Positions 1-5,565 are shown, numbered from the stretch's first letter. The stretch: 5,565 nt of DNA from Atribacterota bacterium (GCA_030599445.1 JAUVOA010000116.1:1-5565); one strand, 5' to 3'. The notes: generated by a model not told the origin, from the sequence alone. Numbers and translations: made by a program.

Positions 1-1
1 C

Positions 2-244
2 TGGTGGCCGACAATGGGTGATGGATATATGATGATGACAATGGCTGCTGCTTTTGTAGGAGGTACTTCCATGGCCGGTGGAGAAGCTAGCATCTTTGGT
101 ACTTTCCTTGCTTCCTTCCTTATTGGTTCCCTGGAAGCAGGTATTGTTGCTTCAGGTCTTTCTGGTTTCTGGACACGATTTATTTGTGGGCTTTTAATTA
201 TAATTTCAGTAACCATTCATACCCTGGTAAAGAGAAAAAAATAG
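2..244 (+). CDS. Sugar ABC transporter permease (RbsC/XylH-type), C-terminal fragment
   Basis: This is the last 80 codons of an inner-membrane permease; the frame is open from base 2 and the start lies left of the window. The fragment begins WWPTMGDGYMMMTMAAAFVGGTS. The block GGTSMAGGEASIFGT matches the conserved GGTS-x-x-GG-x-G-x-x-GT block near the C-terminus of the BPD_transp_2 family (RbsC, XylH, AraH). Two hydrophobic segments follow, roughly IFGTFLASFLIGSLEAGIVA and FICGLLIIISVTIHTLV. The chain ends in a basic KRKK tail, as expected for a cytoplasmic end. In this family the permease works as a dimer with an RbsA-type ATPase and a periplasmic or lipid-anchored sugar-binding protein. Those genes are not in view and probably lie upstream. 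The exact sugar cannot be read from this fragment; the downstream genes suggest a pentose or deoxyhexose. Confidence 0.88.
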   Translation, partial: WWPTMGDGYMMMTMAAAFVGGTSMAGGEASIFGTFLASFLIGSLEAGIVASGLSGFWTRFICGLLIIISVTIHTLVKRKK

Positions 245-320
245 AGTAGAAGTAAACTTTGTATATGGCAGCAATTAACAAATAAAAAATTCTTTTATAT
301 TTTAAAAATGTTGAAAAAAA

Positions 321-326
321 TATAAT
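321..326 (+). promoter_or_regulatory. Possible -10 element in the AT-rich leader of the UroD-like gene
   Basis: The 113-base gap between the permease stop and the UroD-like start is extremely AT-rich and contains an exact TATAAT, 32 bases before the ATG. No good -35 hexamer lies 16-18 bases upstream (only TATTTT at 298-303), and TTGAAA at 311-316 is too close. In DNA this AT-rich the hexamer could arise by chance. No terminator hairpin follows the permease, so read-through from the transporter genes is also plausible. Confidence 0.2.
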
Positions 327-357
327 CTATAAAATTTATTATTAGAGGGAGTTCAAT

Positions 358-1449
358 ATGAATCATCGTGAAAGAGTGTTAATGGCTCTTAACCACAAAA
401 CTCCTGATAGATGCCCGATGCAAATAAGTTTTACCCCGGAATTTGCAAAAAGATTAGACAAGGAAATGAAAATTCAAGGAGAAGATAGTCACAATCCCCA
501 CGGGGGAGGGAATTCCTATAAATTGGAATTAGCTTTAGATGAAGATATGCTTCTAACTTCGGTAGGATGGGCTAATTCTTATTATCAGGATGGTTTTAAA
601 AACGGAGAAGAATATGTTGATGAATGGGGTATAAGATGGAAGGTTATTCAATATGATACTAAGTATGGAAAAGGTAAATATACTGAAATTATCGGACACC
701 CCTTAGCAAATGATGATACTGTAAATACTTATACAGTTCCTGATCCTAATCGTCAGGAATTATATAGAGAAGCTCAAAAACTGATAGATAATTATAAAAT
801 AGATTATTTCATTGTTGGAGTTACTGTAACCACAATTTTTGAAACTGCTTGGGCATTAAGGGGAATGGAAAAGCTACTGATGGATTTTATAATAAATCCT
901 GGTTTAGCTGAAGAAATATTAAATATACCTTATCATTACCATCTTACCGCTGCAAAAAAATTAACTGAGATGGGAGTCGATATGATTTGGATAGGGGATG
1001 ATGTTGGAACACAAAGGGCAATGATATTTTCGCCACAAATTTGGAGGAATTTTTTTAAACCAAAGATGGCTGATTTTATTTCTGAAATAAAAAAAATCAA
1101 TCCTACTTTAAAAGTAGCTTATCATTCTGATGGTGTAATTTATCCTATTATACCTGATTTAATAGAGATTGGGGTAGACGTTCTGAATCCCATACAACCT
1201 GCTGCCATGGATCCTTATAAATTAAAAAAAGAATATGGAGATAAATTGTGTTTTTGGGGTACATTGGATGAACAGTATACCCTGCCTTTTGGCTCACCGG
1301 GCGAAGTAAGAAAAGAGGTATTGTCTCGAATCAATCTGGTGGGTAAGCAGGGAGGCTTAGTTATAGGTCCGACGCATAATATACAGCTTGATACACCTAT
1401 GAACAATTTTTGGGTTATGGTAAATACTATAAGAAAGACTTATTATTAA
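358..1449 (+). CDS. Uroporphyrinogen decarboxylase (URO-D) superfamily protein, MtaA/CmuA-like, not HemE
   Basis: A 363-residue cytoplasmic protein with a predicted TIM-barrel URO-D fold. The family-like start is MNHRERVLMALNHKTPDRCP. Other landmarks are DEWGIRW (88-94), GDDVGTQ (213-219), YHSDG (255-259), LCFWGTLDEQ (297-306) and GPTHNIQLDTP (337-347). The arginine-rich RQAGRYLPEYR-type active-site segment of true HemE is absent; the equivalent stretch reads MQISFTPEFAKRL. It is therefore unlikely to make coproporphyrinogen. The best-known relatives on this branch are corrinoid-linked methyltransferases (MtaA, MtbA, CmuA), which bind zinc through an His-x-Cys motif plus a later Cys. Here the motif is H256-S-D258, and H340 may stand near the later ligand (inference). 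The start is set by GAGGGAG at 345-351, six bases before the ATG. It follows a sugar permease and precedes a FucI-like isomerase by 62 bases, so it is probably cotranscribed with the isomerase. The family assignment is firm; the reaction is unknown. Confidence 0.85.
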   Translation: MNHRERVLMALNHKTPDRCPMQISFTPEFAKRLDKEMKIQGEDSHNPHGGGNSYKLELALDEDMLLTSVGWANSYYQDGFKNGEEYVDEWGIRWKVIQYDTKYGKGKYTEIIGHPLANDDTVNTYTVPDPNRQELYREAQKLIDNYKIDYFIVGVTVTTIFETAWALRGMEKLLMDFIINPGLAEEILNIPYHYHLTAAKKLTEMGVDMIWIGDDVGTQRAMIFSPQIWRNFFKPKMADFISEIKKINPTLKVAYHSDGVIYPIIPDLIEIGVDVLNPIQPAAMDPYKLKKEYGDKLCFWGTLDEQYTLPFGSPGEVRKEVLSRINLVGKQGGLVIGPTHNIQLDTPMNNFWVMVNTIRKTYY

Positions 1450-1511
1450 GTAGTATGGGTATTTTATTAAAAAAGTGTCATTGGGTTATTAATATTTAAG
1501 GGAGGGTTTAA

Positions 1512-2993
1512 ATGATTAACATTCCTAAAGTAAAACTTGGGATAGTTGCTGTAAGTCGTGACTGTTTTCTTGTTGAACTTAGTAGAAGTAGGAGAAAAGC
1601 TGTTATGAAGGCGTGCAGTAAAAAGGGAATTTTGATTAAGGAAATTAAGACAGCTGTTGAAAACGAAAAAGATGTTTTGAATGCCTTAAAAGATTTGGAA
1701 GAGGCAGAAGTTAATACATTAATATTATATCTGGGTAATTTTGGCCCTGAAGGCCCAGAAACAATGCTTGCTCAAAAGTTCTCAGGACCTACTATGTTTG
1801 TTGCTGCGGCAGAAGAAACCGGAGAGAATTTAGTAAGTGGTCGCGGAGATGCATACTGTGGTATGCTGAACGCTTCATATAATCTGGAACTAAGAAAATT
1901 AAGTCCTTATATTCCTGAATATCCTGTTGGTACGCCTGAAGAGATAGCAGAAATGATATTGGACTTTGAAAGTATAGCCAGAATATTACTTGGGCTTAAA
2001 AAACTCAAGATAATAAGCTTTGGTCCAAGACCTCAGGACTTCCTTACATGTAATTCGCCTATAAAACCTCTGTATGATTTAGGTATAGAAATAATGGAAA
2101 ATTCAGAATTAGATCTTTTCGAAGCTTTTAACAATCATGAAAATGATTCAAGGATATCAGAAGTAGTTAAAAATATGGAAAAAGAACTGGAAGACGGAAA
2201 CAGGTATTCAGGAATACTGCCCAAACTTGCACAGTATGAGCTCACATTGAAAGATTGGATGGAGCAGAACCTTGGGGCATCTGAATTTGCGATCTTTGCT
2301 AATAAATGTTGGCCTGCCTTCCAAACTCAATTTGGGTTTGTACCTTGTTATGTGAATTCAAGGTTTGCTATGAGAGGAATACCTATATCTTGCGAAACAG
2401 ATATATATGGTGCCTTGAGTGAATATATAATTACTCTTGCTACTAATTTGCCGGCTACATTACTTGATATAAACAATACAGTACCGAAGGATATGTATGA
2501 AGAGAATGTAGAAAAGGTAAAGAATTATAAACTAAACGACCTATTTATGGGGTTCCATTGTGGAAATACTCCCATTTGTTATATAAAGAATGCTGAAATG
2601 AAATATCAATTAATTATGCATAGATTGCTTGAGCCAAATAAGGACCCTGATATTTCCAGAGGTACACTTGAAGGAACCATAATTCCTGGAGATATTACAC
2701 TGTTTAGACTGCAAGGTACAGCTGATTATGAATTGAGGAGTTATATTGCTCAAGGTGAAGTACTTGATATAAATCCGAAATCCTTTGGAGGAATTGGTGT
2801 ATTTGCTGTTAAAGAAATGGCAAGGTTCTATCGCCATATACTTATTGCAAAAAGATTTCCTCATCATACAGGTATAGCATTTAAACATGTAGGCAAGGTT
2901 TTATTTGAAGCTATGAAGATGTTGGGTATAAATGATGTAGCTTTTAATCAACCTTCAAATCTACCATATAGGAACGAGAATCCATTTGCCTAA
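1512..2993 (+). CDS. L-fucose isomerase-family (FucI/AraA fold) sugar isomerase-like protein
   Basis: A 493-residue cytoplasmic protein of the L-fucose/L-arabinose isomerase superfamily, expected to interconvert an aldose and its ketose with a divalent metal such as Mn2+. N-terminal landmarks are GIVAVSRDCF (10-19), YLGNFGPEGPE (73-83) and GRGDAYCGMLNA (110-121). C-terminal landmarks are CETDIYGALSEY (294-305), GFHCGNTP (347-354), RGTLEGTIIPGDITLFRLQG (383-402) and FPHHTGIAFKHVG (449-461). E295 and D319 are 24 residues apart, the same spacing as metal ligands E337 and D361 of E. coli FucI. H451 or H452 would supply the histidine ligand (inference). At 493 residues it is shorter than E. coli FucI (about 590), as is usual for the uncharacterised FucI-related group. 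A strong AAGGGAGG at 1498-1505 precedes the ATG. With an AraD-like enzyme, an FGGY kinase and an AraR-like regulator nearby, it probably performs the first catabolic step. Possible substrates are L-arabinose, L-fucose, D-arabinose or a related sugar; the sequence does not decide. Confidence 0.85.
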   Translation: MINIPKVKLGIVAVSRDCFLVELSRSRRKAVMKACSKKGILIKEIKTAVENEKDVLNALKDLEEAEVNTLILYLGNFGPEGPETMLAQKFSGPTMFVAAAEETGENLVSGRGDAYCGMLNASYNLELRKLSPYIPEYPVGTPEEIAEMILDFESIARILLGLKKLKIISFGPRPQDFLTCNSPIKPLYDLGIEIMENSELDLFEAFNNHENDSRISEVVKNMEKELEDGNRYSGILPKLAQYELTLKDWMEQNLGASEFAIFANKCWPAFQTQFGFVPCYVNSRFAMRGIPISCETDIYGALSEYIITLATNLPATLLDINNTVPKDMYEENVEKVKNYKLNDLFMGFHCGNTPICYIKNAEMKYQLIMHRLLEPNKDPDISRGTLEGTIIPGDITLFRLQGTADYELRSYIAQGEVLDINPKSFGGIGVFAVKEMARFYRHILIAKRFPHHTGIAFKHVGKVLFEAMKMLGINDVAFNQPSNLPYRNENPFA

Positions 2994-3027
2994 ATTTTAA
3001 AGCTGAAAATATTATAAGTATGAATAG

Positions 3028-3037
3028 CAAATATTTG
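3028..3037. promoter_or_regulatory. Palindrome CAAATATTTG, candidate operator upstream of the regulator gene
   Basis: A perfect 10-base palindrome lies between the isomerase stop and the regulator start, flanked by AGC on the left (3026-3028) and GCT on the right (3039-3041). AraR-type and LacI-type repressors bind palindromes, and their genes are often autoregulated. The site sits about 30-40 bases upstream of the candidate -10 element, overlapping or just above the -35 region. Palindromes of this size also occur by chance in AT-rich DNA. Confidence 0.25.
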
Positions 3038-3042
3038 TGCTC

Positions 3043-3072
3043 TTAAAAGTGATAAAGTAAAGAAAATAGAAT
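3043..3072 (+). promoter_or_regulatory. Candidate sigma-A-type promoter of the GntR/LacI regulator gene
   Basis: TTAAAA (3043-3048, four of six matches to TTGACA) is followed after an 18-base spacer by TAGAAT (3067-3072, five of six matches to TATAAT). Transcription would begin near 3079-3081, about 30 bases before the ATG at 3111. The position fits a separate promoter for the regulator inside an otherwise co-directional cluster. The hexamers are only moderately good and the background is AT-rich. Confidence 0.35.
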
Positions 3073-3075
3073 ATA

Positions 3076-3097
3076 CAATTTATTTTTTGTTAAATTG
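3076..3097. repeat. Inverted repeat CAATTTA / TAAATTG over the inferred transcription start of the regulator gene
   Basis: Seven-base perfect arms (3076-3082 and 3091-3097) are separated by eight bases, TTTTTTGT. The repeat spans the predicted +1 and ends at the first G of the GGAG ribosome-binding site (3097-3100). It could be an autoregulatory operator. As RNA it would form only a weak AU-rich hairpin at the ribosome-binding site. It may be chance, given the base composition. Confidence 0.25.
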
Positions 3098-3100
3098 GAG
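3097..3100 (+). promoter_or_regulatory. Ribosome-binding site that fixes the regulator start at 3111
   Basis: GGAG lies ten bases upstream of the ATG at 3111. An in-frame TTG at 3087 would lengthen the protein by eight residues (MLNWRKAK), but the GGAG would then lie inside the gene and no comparable site precedes the TTG. The ATG start also places the protein directly at the YLPKYYQLKEYL helix typical of GntR-fold N-termini. Confidence 0.6.
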
Positions 3101-3110
3101 AAAAGCAAAA

Positions 3111-4211
3111 ATGATAAAACCCGATAAGTATTTACCAAAATATTATCAACTAAAAGAATATCTAAAGCAGATGATTCAAAATGGAGATATTATTCCAGCG
3201 CAAAAGTTGCCTTCAGAAAGTGATCTTGTCCGTCAGTTTAAAATAAGCAGACATACTGTTCGTCATTCTTTTAGTGAGTTAGAAAATGAAGGATGGATAT
3301 ATAGAGAACAAGGGAAAGGTACTTTTTGCGCCTACAGAGGAAGTAAAAAAGAGCAGAAAATAGCTGTTCTAACCACATATATTTCTAACTATATTTTTCC
3401 TTATATTATTAGAGGCATTGAGGAAACATTGTGTGAATCAGGTTTTTCATTTAGTATTGCCAGCACAGGCAATGATAAACGCAAAGAAGAAGAATGTATG
3501 AAAAGATTCTTAGAACAAGATATATCTGGTATAATTGTGGAGCCGACAAAAAGTGCTAAACCAAATATCAATCAAAAATACTTTCAGGAACTAGATAAAC
3601 GCAATATCCCATATATACTATTACATGCCACATATCCTGATTTAGATTCCGCATATGTAATTATGGATGACGAAAAAGGTGGCTTTATTGCTACACAATA
3701 TTTATTAAAGCTAGGTCATAAAGATATAGCTGGAATATTTTTATCTGATGATTTACAAGGTATAAGACGACAGGCTGGTTTTTTGTCTGCTTTAAAGAAA
3801 TATAATGTTAATATAAATAATGAATTTTTAGGCAATTATAAAACTGAGCAGATGTTTTCTTATCCATACAATTTCACTATGAACTTGTTGAAAAAGAAAA
3901 ACCGACCAACTGCTATTGTTTGTTATAATGACCAAATAGCTATTCAGGTTATAGAGGCTATTCGTCGTAATAACTTGAAGATTCCCGGGGATATTTCGTT
4001 AGTAGGATATGACAATTCAAATTTAGCAGTTGCTACTGAGGTAAAATTGACAACTGTTAAACATCCGAAAGAAGAGATGGGCAAACGGGTTGCACGCATG
4101 ATAGTGGATATGATTAATGGGAAGGTAAAGATGCCGTGTTTTGTGTATCAACCGGAGCTTATTATACGAAGCTCTTGTAAAGTATTACCAAAACAAGATA
4201 AAATTCGTTAA
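3111..4211 (+). CDS. AraR-like transcriptional regulator: GntR winged helix fused to LacI-type sugar-binding domain
   Basis: A 366-residue cytoplasmic DNA-binding protein, close in length and layout to B. subtilis AraR. Residues 8-75 form a GntR-type winged helix: YLPKYYQLKEYLKQMIQNGD, then LPSESDLVRQFKISRHTVRH (33-52, the helix-turn-helix), SELENEGWIYREQGKGTF (55-72, the wing). Residues about 83-360 form a periplasmic-binding-protein-like effector domain of LacI type. This starts KIAVLTTYISNYIFPYIIRG and includes RRQAGFLSAL (219-228), RPTAIVCYNDQIAI (265-278), IPGDISLVGYDNSNLA (291-306), TTVKHPKEEMGK (314-325) and PELIIRSSC (348-356). Such proteins repress sugar genes and release DNA when a sugar binds. 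The effector is probably the sugar handled by the flanking enzymes; L-arabinose is the AraR precedent, but this is inference. The gene sits between the isomerase and epimerase genes with its own candidate promoter and palindromes, suggesting autoregulation. Confidence 0.9.
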   Translation: MIKPDKYLPKYYQLKEYLKQMIQNGDIIPAQKLPSESDLVRQFKISRHTVRHSFSELENEGWIYREQGKGTFCAYRGSKKEQKIAVLTTYISNYIFPYIIRGIEETLCESGFSFSIASTGNDKRKEEECMKRFLEQDISGIIVEPTKSAKPNINQKYFQELDKRNIPYILLHATYPDLDSAYVIMDDEKGGFIATQYLLKLGHKDIAGIFLSDDLQGIRRQAGFLSALKKYNVNINNEFLGNYKTEQMFSYPYNFTMNLLKKKNRPTAIVCYNDQIAIQVIEAIRRNNLKIPGDISLVGYDNSNLAVATEVKLTTVKHPKEEMGKRVARMIVDMINGKVKMPCFVYQPELIIRSSCKVLPKQDKIR

Positions 4212-4216
4212 GAGTA

Positions 4217-4228
4217 TCCTTATAAGGA
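4217..4228. promoter_or_regulatory. Perfect 12-base palindrome TCCTTATAAGGA in the leader of the AraD-like gene
   Basis: The palindrome lies six bases after the regulator stop and 62 bases before the AraD-like start. It is more GC-containing than its surroundings, so less easily explained by base composition alone. No T-run follows immediately (AACTTTCTTT), and a stem with no room for a loop would not work as an intrinsic terminator. An operator or a chance palindrome is more likely. Confidence 0.3.
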
Positions 4229-4290
4229 AACTTTCTTTGGCTTTAATTATGTTAATATGAAAGAAAAATTGTGTTGAGAGGACGATAGGC

Positions 4291-4932
4291 ATGTTGGAGA
4301 ATCTAAAAGAGGAAGTATACAAGGCGCACATGAACCTTTGGAAGAATAGATTAGTCATGTGGACATCCGGGAATGTAAGTGGTAGGGATCCTAAAACTGA
4401 TCTTGTTGTTATCAAACCGAGTGGAGTGTCTTACGACAAATTGTCACCTGATAATTTGGTAATTGTTGATTTAAATGGCAAGATCATAGAAGGACAATTA
4501 AGACCATCGGTAGATACGACAACTCATCTTTACATCTATAAACATATGCCGGATGTTATCTCTGTAATCCATACTCATTCCATTTATGCCAGTGCTTTTG
4601 CCGCTATAGGCAAGCCAATTCCGGTTTGCCTTACAGCTATGGCAGATTTCTTCGGTGGTGATATACCCGTAGGGGGACTTGTACTGATAGGAGAAGAAGA
4701 GATAGGCAAGGAAATTGTTAGGAAGATCGGTAACTTAAAAGCTATAATAATGAAAAATCACGGACCTTTCACTATAGGAAAAAGTGTTAGCGAGGCTTTA
4801 AAAGCTGCAATATTTTTAGAAGAAAGTGCAAGAACTCTAATCATGGCTAAAATTCTGGGAGAACCTCAATCTATTCCAGAATCTATAGTAAATAAACTTC
4901 ACAAAAACTATATTGAAAAATATGGGCAATAA
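4291..4932 (+). CDS. araD: Class II aldolase/adducin-family protein, probable L-ribulose-5-phosphate 4-epimerase (AraD-like)
   Basis: A 213-residue cytoplasmic zinc enzyme of the AraD/FucA family. Phosphate-binding motifs are TSGNVSGR (25-32) and KPSGVSY (42-48). RPSVDTTTHLYIYKH (71-85) is AraD-type, with D75 where fuculose-phosphate aldolase has its catalytic glutamate. HTH (H94, H96) and KNHGP (H157) supply the three zinc histidines. D119 in MADFFGGDIP fits E. coli AraD D120, and the terminal YGQ (Y211) fits the AraD C-terminus carrying Y229. The likely reaction is L-ribulose 5-phosphate to D-xylulose 5-phosphate, feeding the pentose phosphate pathway. The protein is about 18 residues shorter than E. 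coli AraD. GAGAGGA (4276-4282) precedes the ATG by eight bases. It is followed after 13 bases by the FGGY kinase and is surely cotranscribed with it. An aldolase acting on a deoxy-ketose phosphate remains possible, but the acidic residues and C-terminus favour epimerase. Confidence 0.8.
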   Translation: MLENLKEEVYKAHMNLWKNRLVMWTSGNVSGRDPKTDLVVIKPSGVSYDKLSPDNLVIVDLNGKIIEGQLRPSVDTTTHLYIYKHMPDVISVIHTHSIYASAFAAIGKPIPVCLTAMADFFGGDIPVGGLVLIGEEEIGKEIVRKIGNLKAIIMKNHGPFTIGKSVSEALKAAIFLEESARTLIMAKILGEPQSIPESIVNKLHKNYIEKYGQ

Positions 4933-4937
4933 AGGAG
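4933..4937 (+). promoter_or_regulatory. Ribosome-binding site AGGAG of the FGGY kinase
   Basis: AGGAG begins on the base directly after the AraD-like stop codon, and the extended AAAGGAG overlaps that stop by two bases. It lies eight bases from the kinase ATG at 4946. This tight junction supports translation from one transcript, with possible coupling between the two genes, and confirms the kinase start. Confidence 0.7.
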
Positions 4938-4945
4938 ATAAAAAT

Positions 4946-5565
4946 ATGCATAACAAAAATCTTTTAGGTACAGATATAGGTACACAGGGCACAAAAACAG
5001 TACTGGTAAATCCTGATGGTAAAATAATCTCTTCTGCATTTTCTGAGTATGATGTAATAAAACCAAAACCTTCCTGGGCAGAACAATGGCCGGATCTATG
5101 GGTAAAAGCCACCTTTGATACAATTAGAGATACATTAGAGAAATCAAAAGTGAAACCTTCCGATATCGCCGGGATTGCCTTGAGTGGACTTTATGGTGGC
5201 TCGGGTATACCAGTTGATAAAGATATGGAGCCTATAAGACCCTGCCTTATATGGATGGATAGGCGGGCAACAGATGAAGTGCAATGGGTAAAGGAAAACG
5301 TTGATAAAAATAAGATATTTGAAATTACTGGTAATTATGTTGATTCTTACTATGGATTTACAAAGATGATGTGGATTAAGAATAATGAGCCGGATAATTG
5401 GAAAAAGATATCCCAGTTTATAACCCCTAAAGATTATGTCATATACAAATTAACCGGAGAAAATATTACAGACTTTTCATCTGCCGGTAATATTGGTGGA
5501 GTCTTTGATATTAAAAAAAGAACTTGGTCAAAAGAGATGTGTAATATACTCGGTATCCCTATATC
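4946..5565 (+). CDS. FGGY-family carbohydrate kinase, N-terminal part (runs off window)
   Basis: The first 206 residues of an ATP-dependent sugar kinase; the full family length is about 490-530. The fold start LLGTDIGTQGTKTVLVNPDG (6-25) is the first phosphate-binding strand-turn of the actin/hexokinase ATPase fold. It is followed by WAEQWPDLW (44-52), IALSGLYGG (77-85), PCLIWMDRRA (99-108, the sugar-contacting W-x-D-x-R block) and ITPKDYVIYKLTGE (159-172), a strong FGGY marker. DFSSAGNIGGVFD (176-188) matches the T/S-D-x-S-x-A region of xylulo- and ribulokinases. The catalytic aspartate and adenosine motifs lie beyond the window. Coupled to an AraD-like gene, it probably phosphorylates the ketose made by the FucI-like isomerase (L-ribulose or similar). 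Family features look closer to xylulokinase-like FGGY members than to classical AraB, so substrate is left open. Truncation is only by the window edge. Confidence 0.87.
   Translation, partial: MHNKNLLGTDIGTQGTKTVLVNPDGKIISSAFSEYDVIKPKPSWAEQWPDLWVKATFDTIRDTLEKSKVKPSDIAGIALSGLYGGSGIPVDKDMEPIRPCLIWMDRRATDEVQWVKENVDKNKIFEITGNYVDSYYGFTKMMWIKNNEPDNWKKISQFITPKDYVIYKLTGENITDFSSAGNIGGVFDIKKRTWSKEMCNILGIPI

Noticed and set aside
1215..1406. Minus-strand reading frame inside the UroD-like gene
   Set aside because: It is short, antisense to conserved UroD motifs, and without recognisable features.
358..1449. Annotation of the UroD-like gene as hemE
   Set aside because: The arginine-rich HemE active-site segment near the N-terminus is missing and the neighbours are sugar genes, not haem genes.
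1456..1494. Imperfect direct repeat TGGGTATTTTATTAA / TGGGTTATTAATA in the UroD-like/isomerase gap
   Set aside because: The match is partial and dominated by A/T; there is no other sign of a binding site or duplication.
2610..2888. Minus-strand reading frame inside the isomerase gene
   Set aside because: It is antisense to the conserved C-terminal isomerase motifs and has no family resemblance; it is a shadow frame.
2995..3048. Imperfect inverted repeat TTTTAAAGC / GCTCTTAAAA as a terminator after the isomerase gene
   Set aside because: The stem has a bulge and is AU-rich, the loop is about 35 bases, and no U-tract follows, so it does not look like an intrinsic terminator.
4232..4266. TTTCTTT / AAAGAAA inverted repeat before the AraD-like gene
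   Set aside because: Low-complexity purine/pyrimidine runs with a 21-base loop are expected by chance in this composition.
4185..4415. Minus-strand reading frame across the regulator/epimerase gap
   Set aside because: It overlaps the conserved SGNVSG region of the epimerase on the opposite strand and shows no family similarity.
4837..5123. Two overlapping minus-strand reading frames across the epimerase/kinase junction
   Set aside because: They lie antisense to two genes with clear family motifs and good ribosome-binding sites, and their translations show no recognisable domain.

Overview
The window holds part of a sugar uptake and catabolism locus. All six genes lie on the + strand and are closely packed. 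The DNA is AT-rich, codons are A/T-ending, Shine-Dalgarno sites are strong (AAGGGAGG, AAAGGAG), and the regulator is a GntR/LacI chimera of the AraR kind. Together these suggest a low-GC bacterium, most likely a fermentative Bacillota (Clostridia-like) or a lineage with similar gene content such as Atribacterota or Thermotogota. Sequence alone does not settle which.

Layout: (1) 2-244, the C-terminal end of a ribose/xylose-type ABC sugar permease, whose partners presumably lie to the left. (2) 358-1449, a uroporphyrinogen-decarboxylase-superfamily protein that is not HemE and looks closer to the methyltransferase-like branch. (3) 1512-2993, an L-fucose isomerase-family (FucI/AraA fold) protein. 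(4) 3111-4211, an AraR-like repressor with a GntR winged helix fused to a LacI-type sugar-binding domain, placed in the middle of the cluster. (5) 4291-4932, a short class II aldolase-family protein with L-ribulose-5-phosphate 4-epimerase (AraD) residues. (6) 4946-5565, the N-terminal 206 residues of an FGGY carbohydrate kinase, cut by the window end.

Inferred logic: sugar enters through the ABC transporter, the FucI-like enzyme isomerises aldose to ketose, the FGGY kinase phosphorylates the ketose, and the AraD-like enzyme epimerises (or cleaves) the ketose phosphate. This mirrors AraA-AraB-AraD, with a FucI-family isomerase in the place of classical AraA. The AraR-like protein probably senses the sugar. 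The UroD-like protein is the unexplained member and the most interesting gene. No RNA gene, CRISPR array, insertion sequence or convincing intrinsic terminator was seen. No gene-free stretch exceeds 120 bases. The leaders contain several short palindromes that could be operators.
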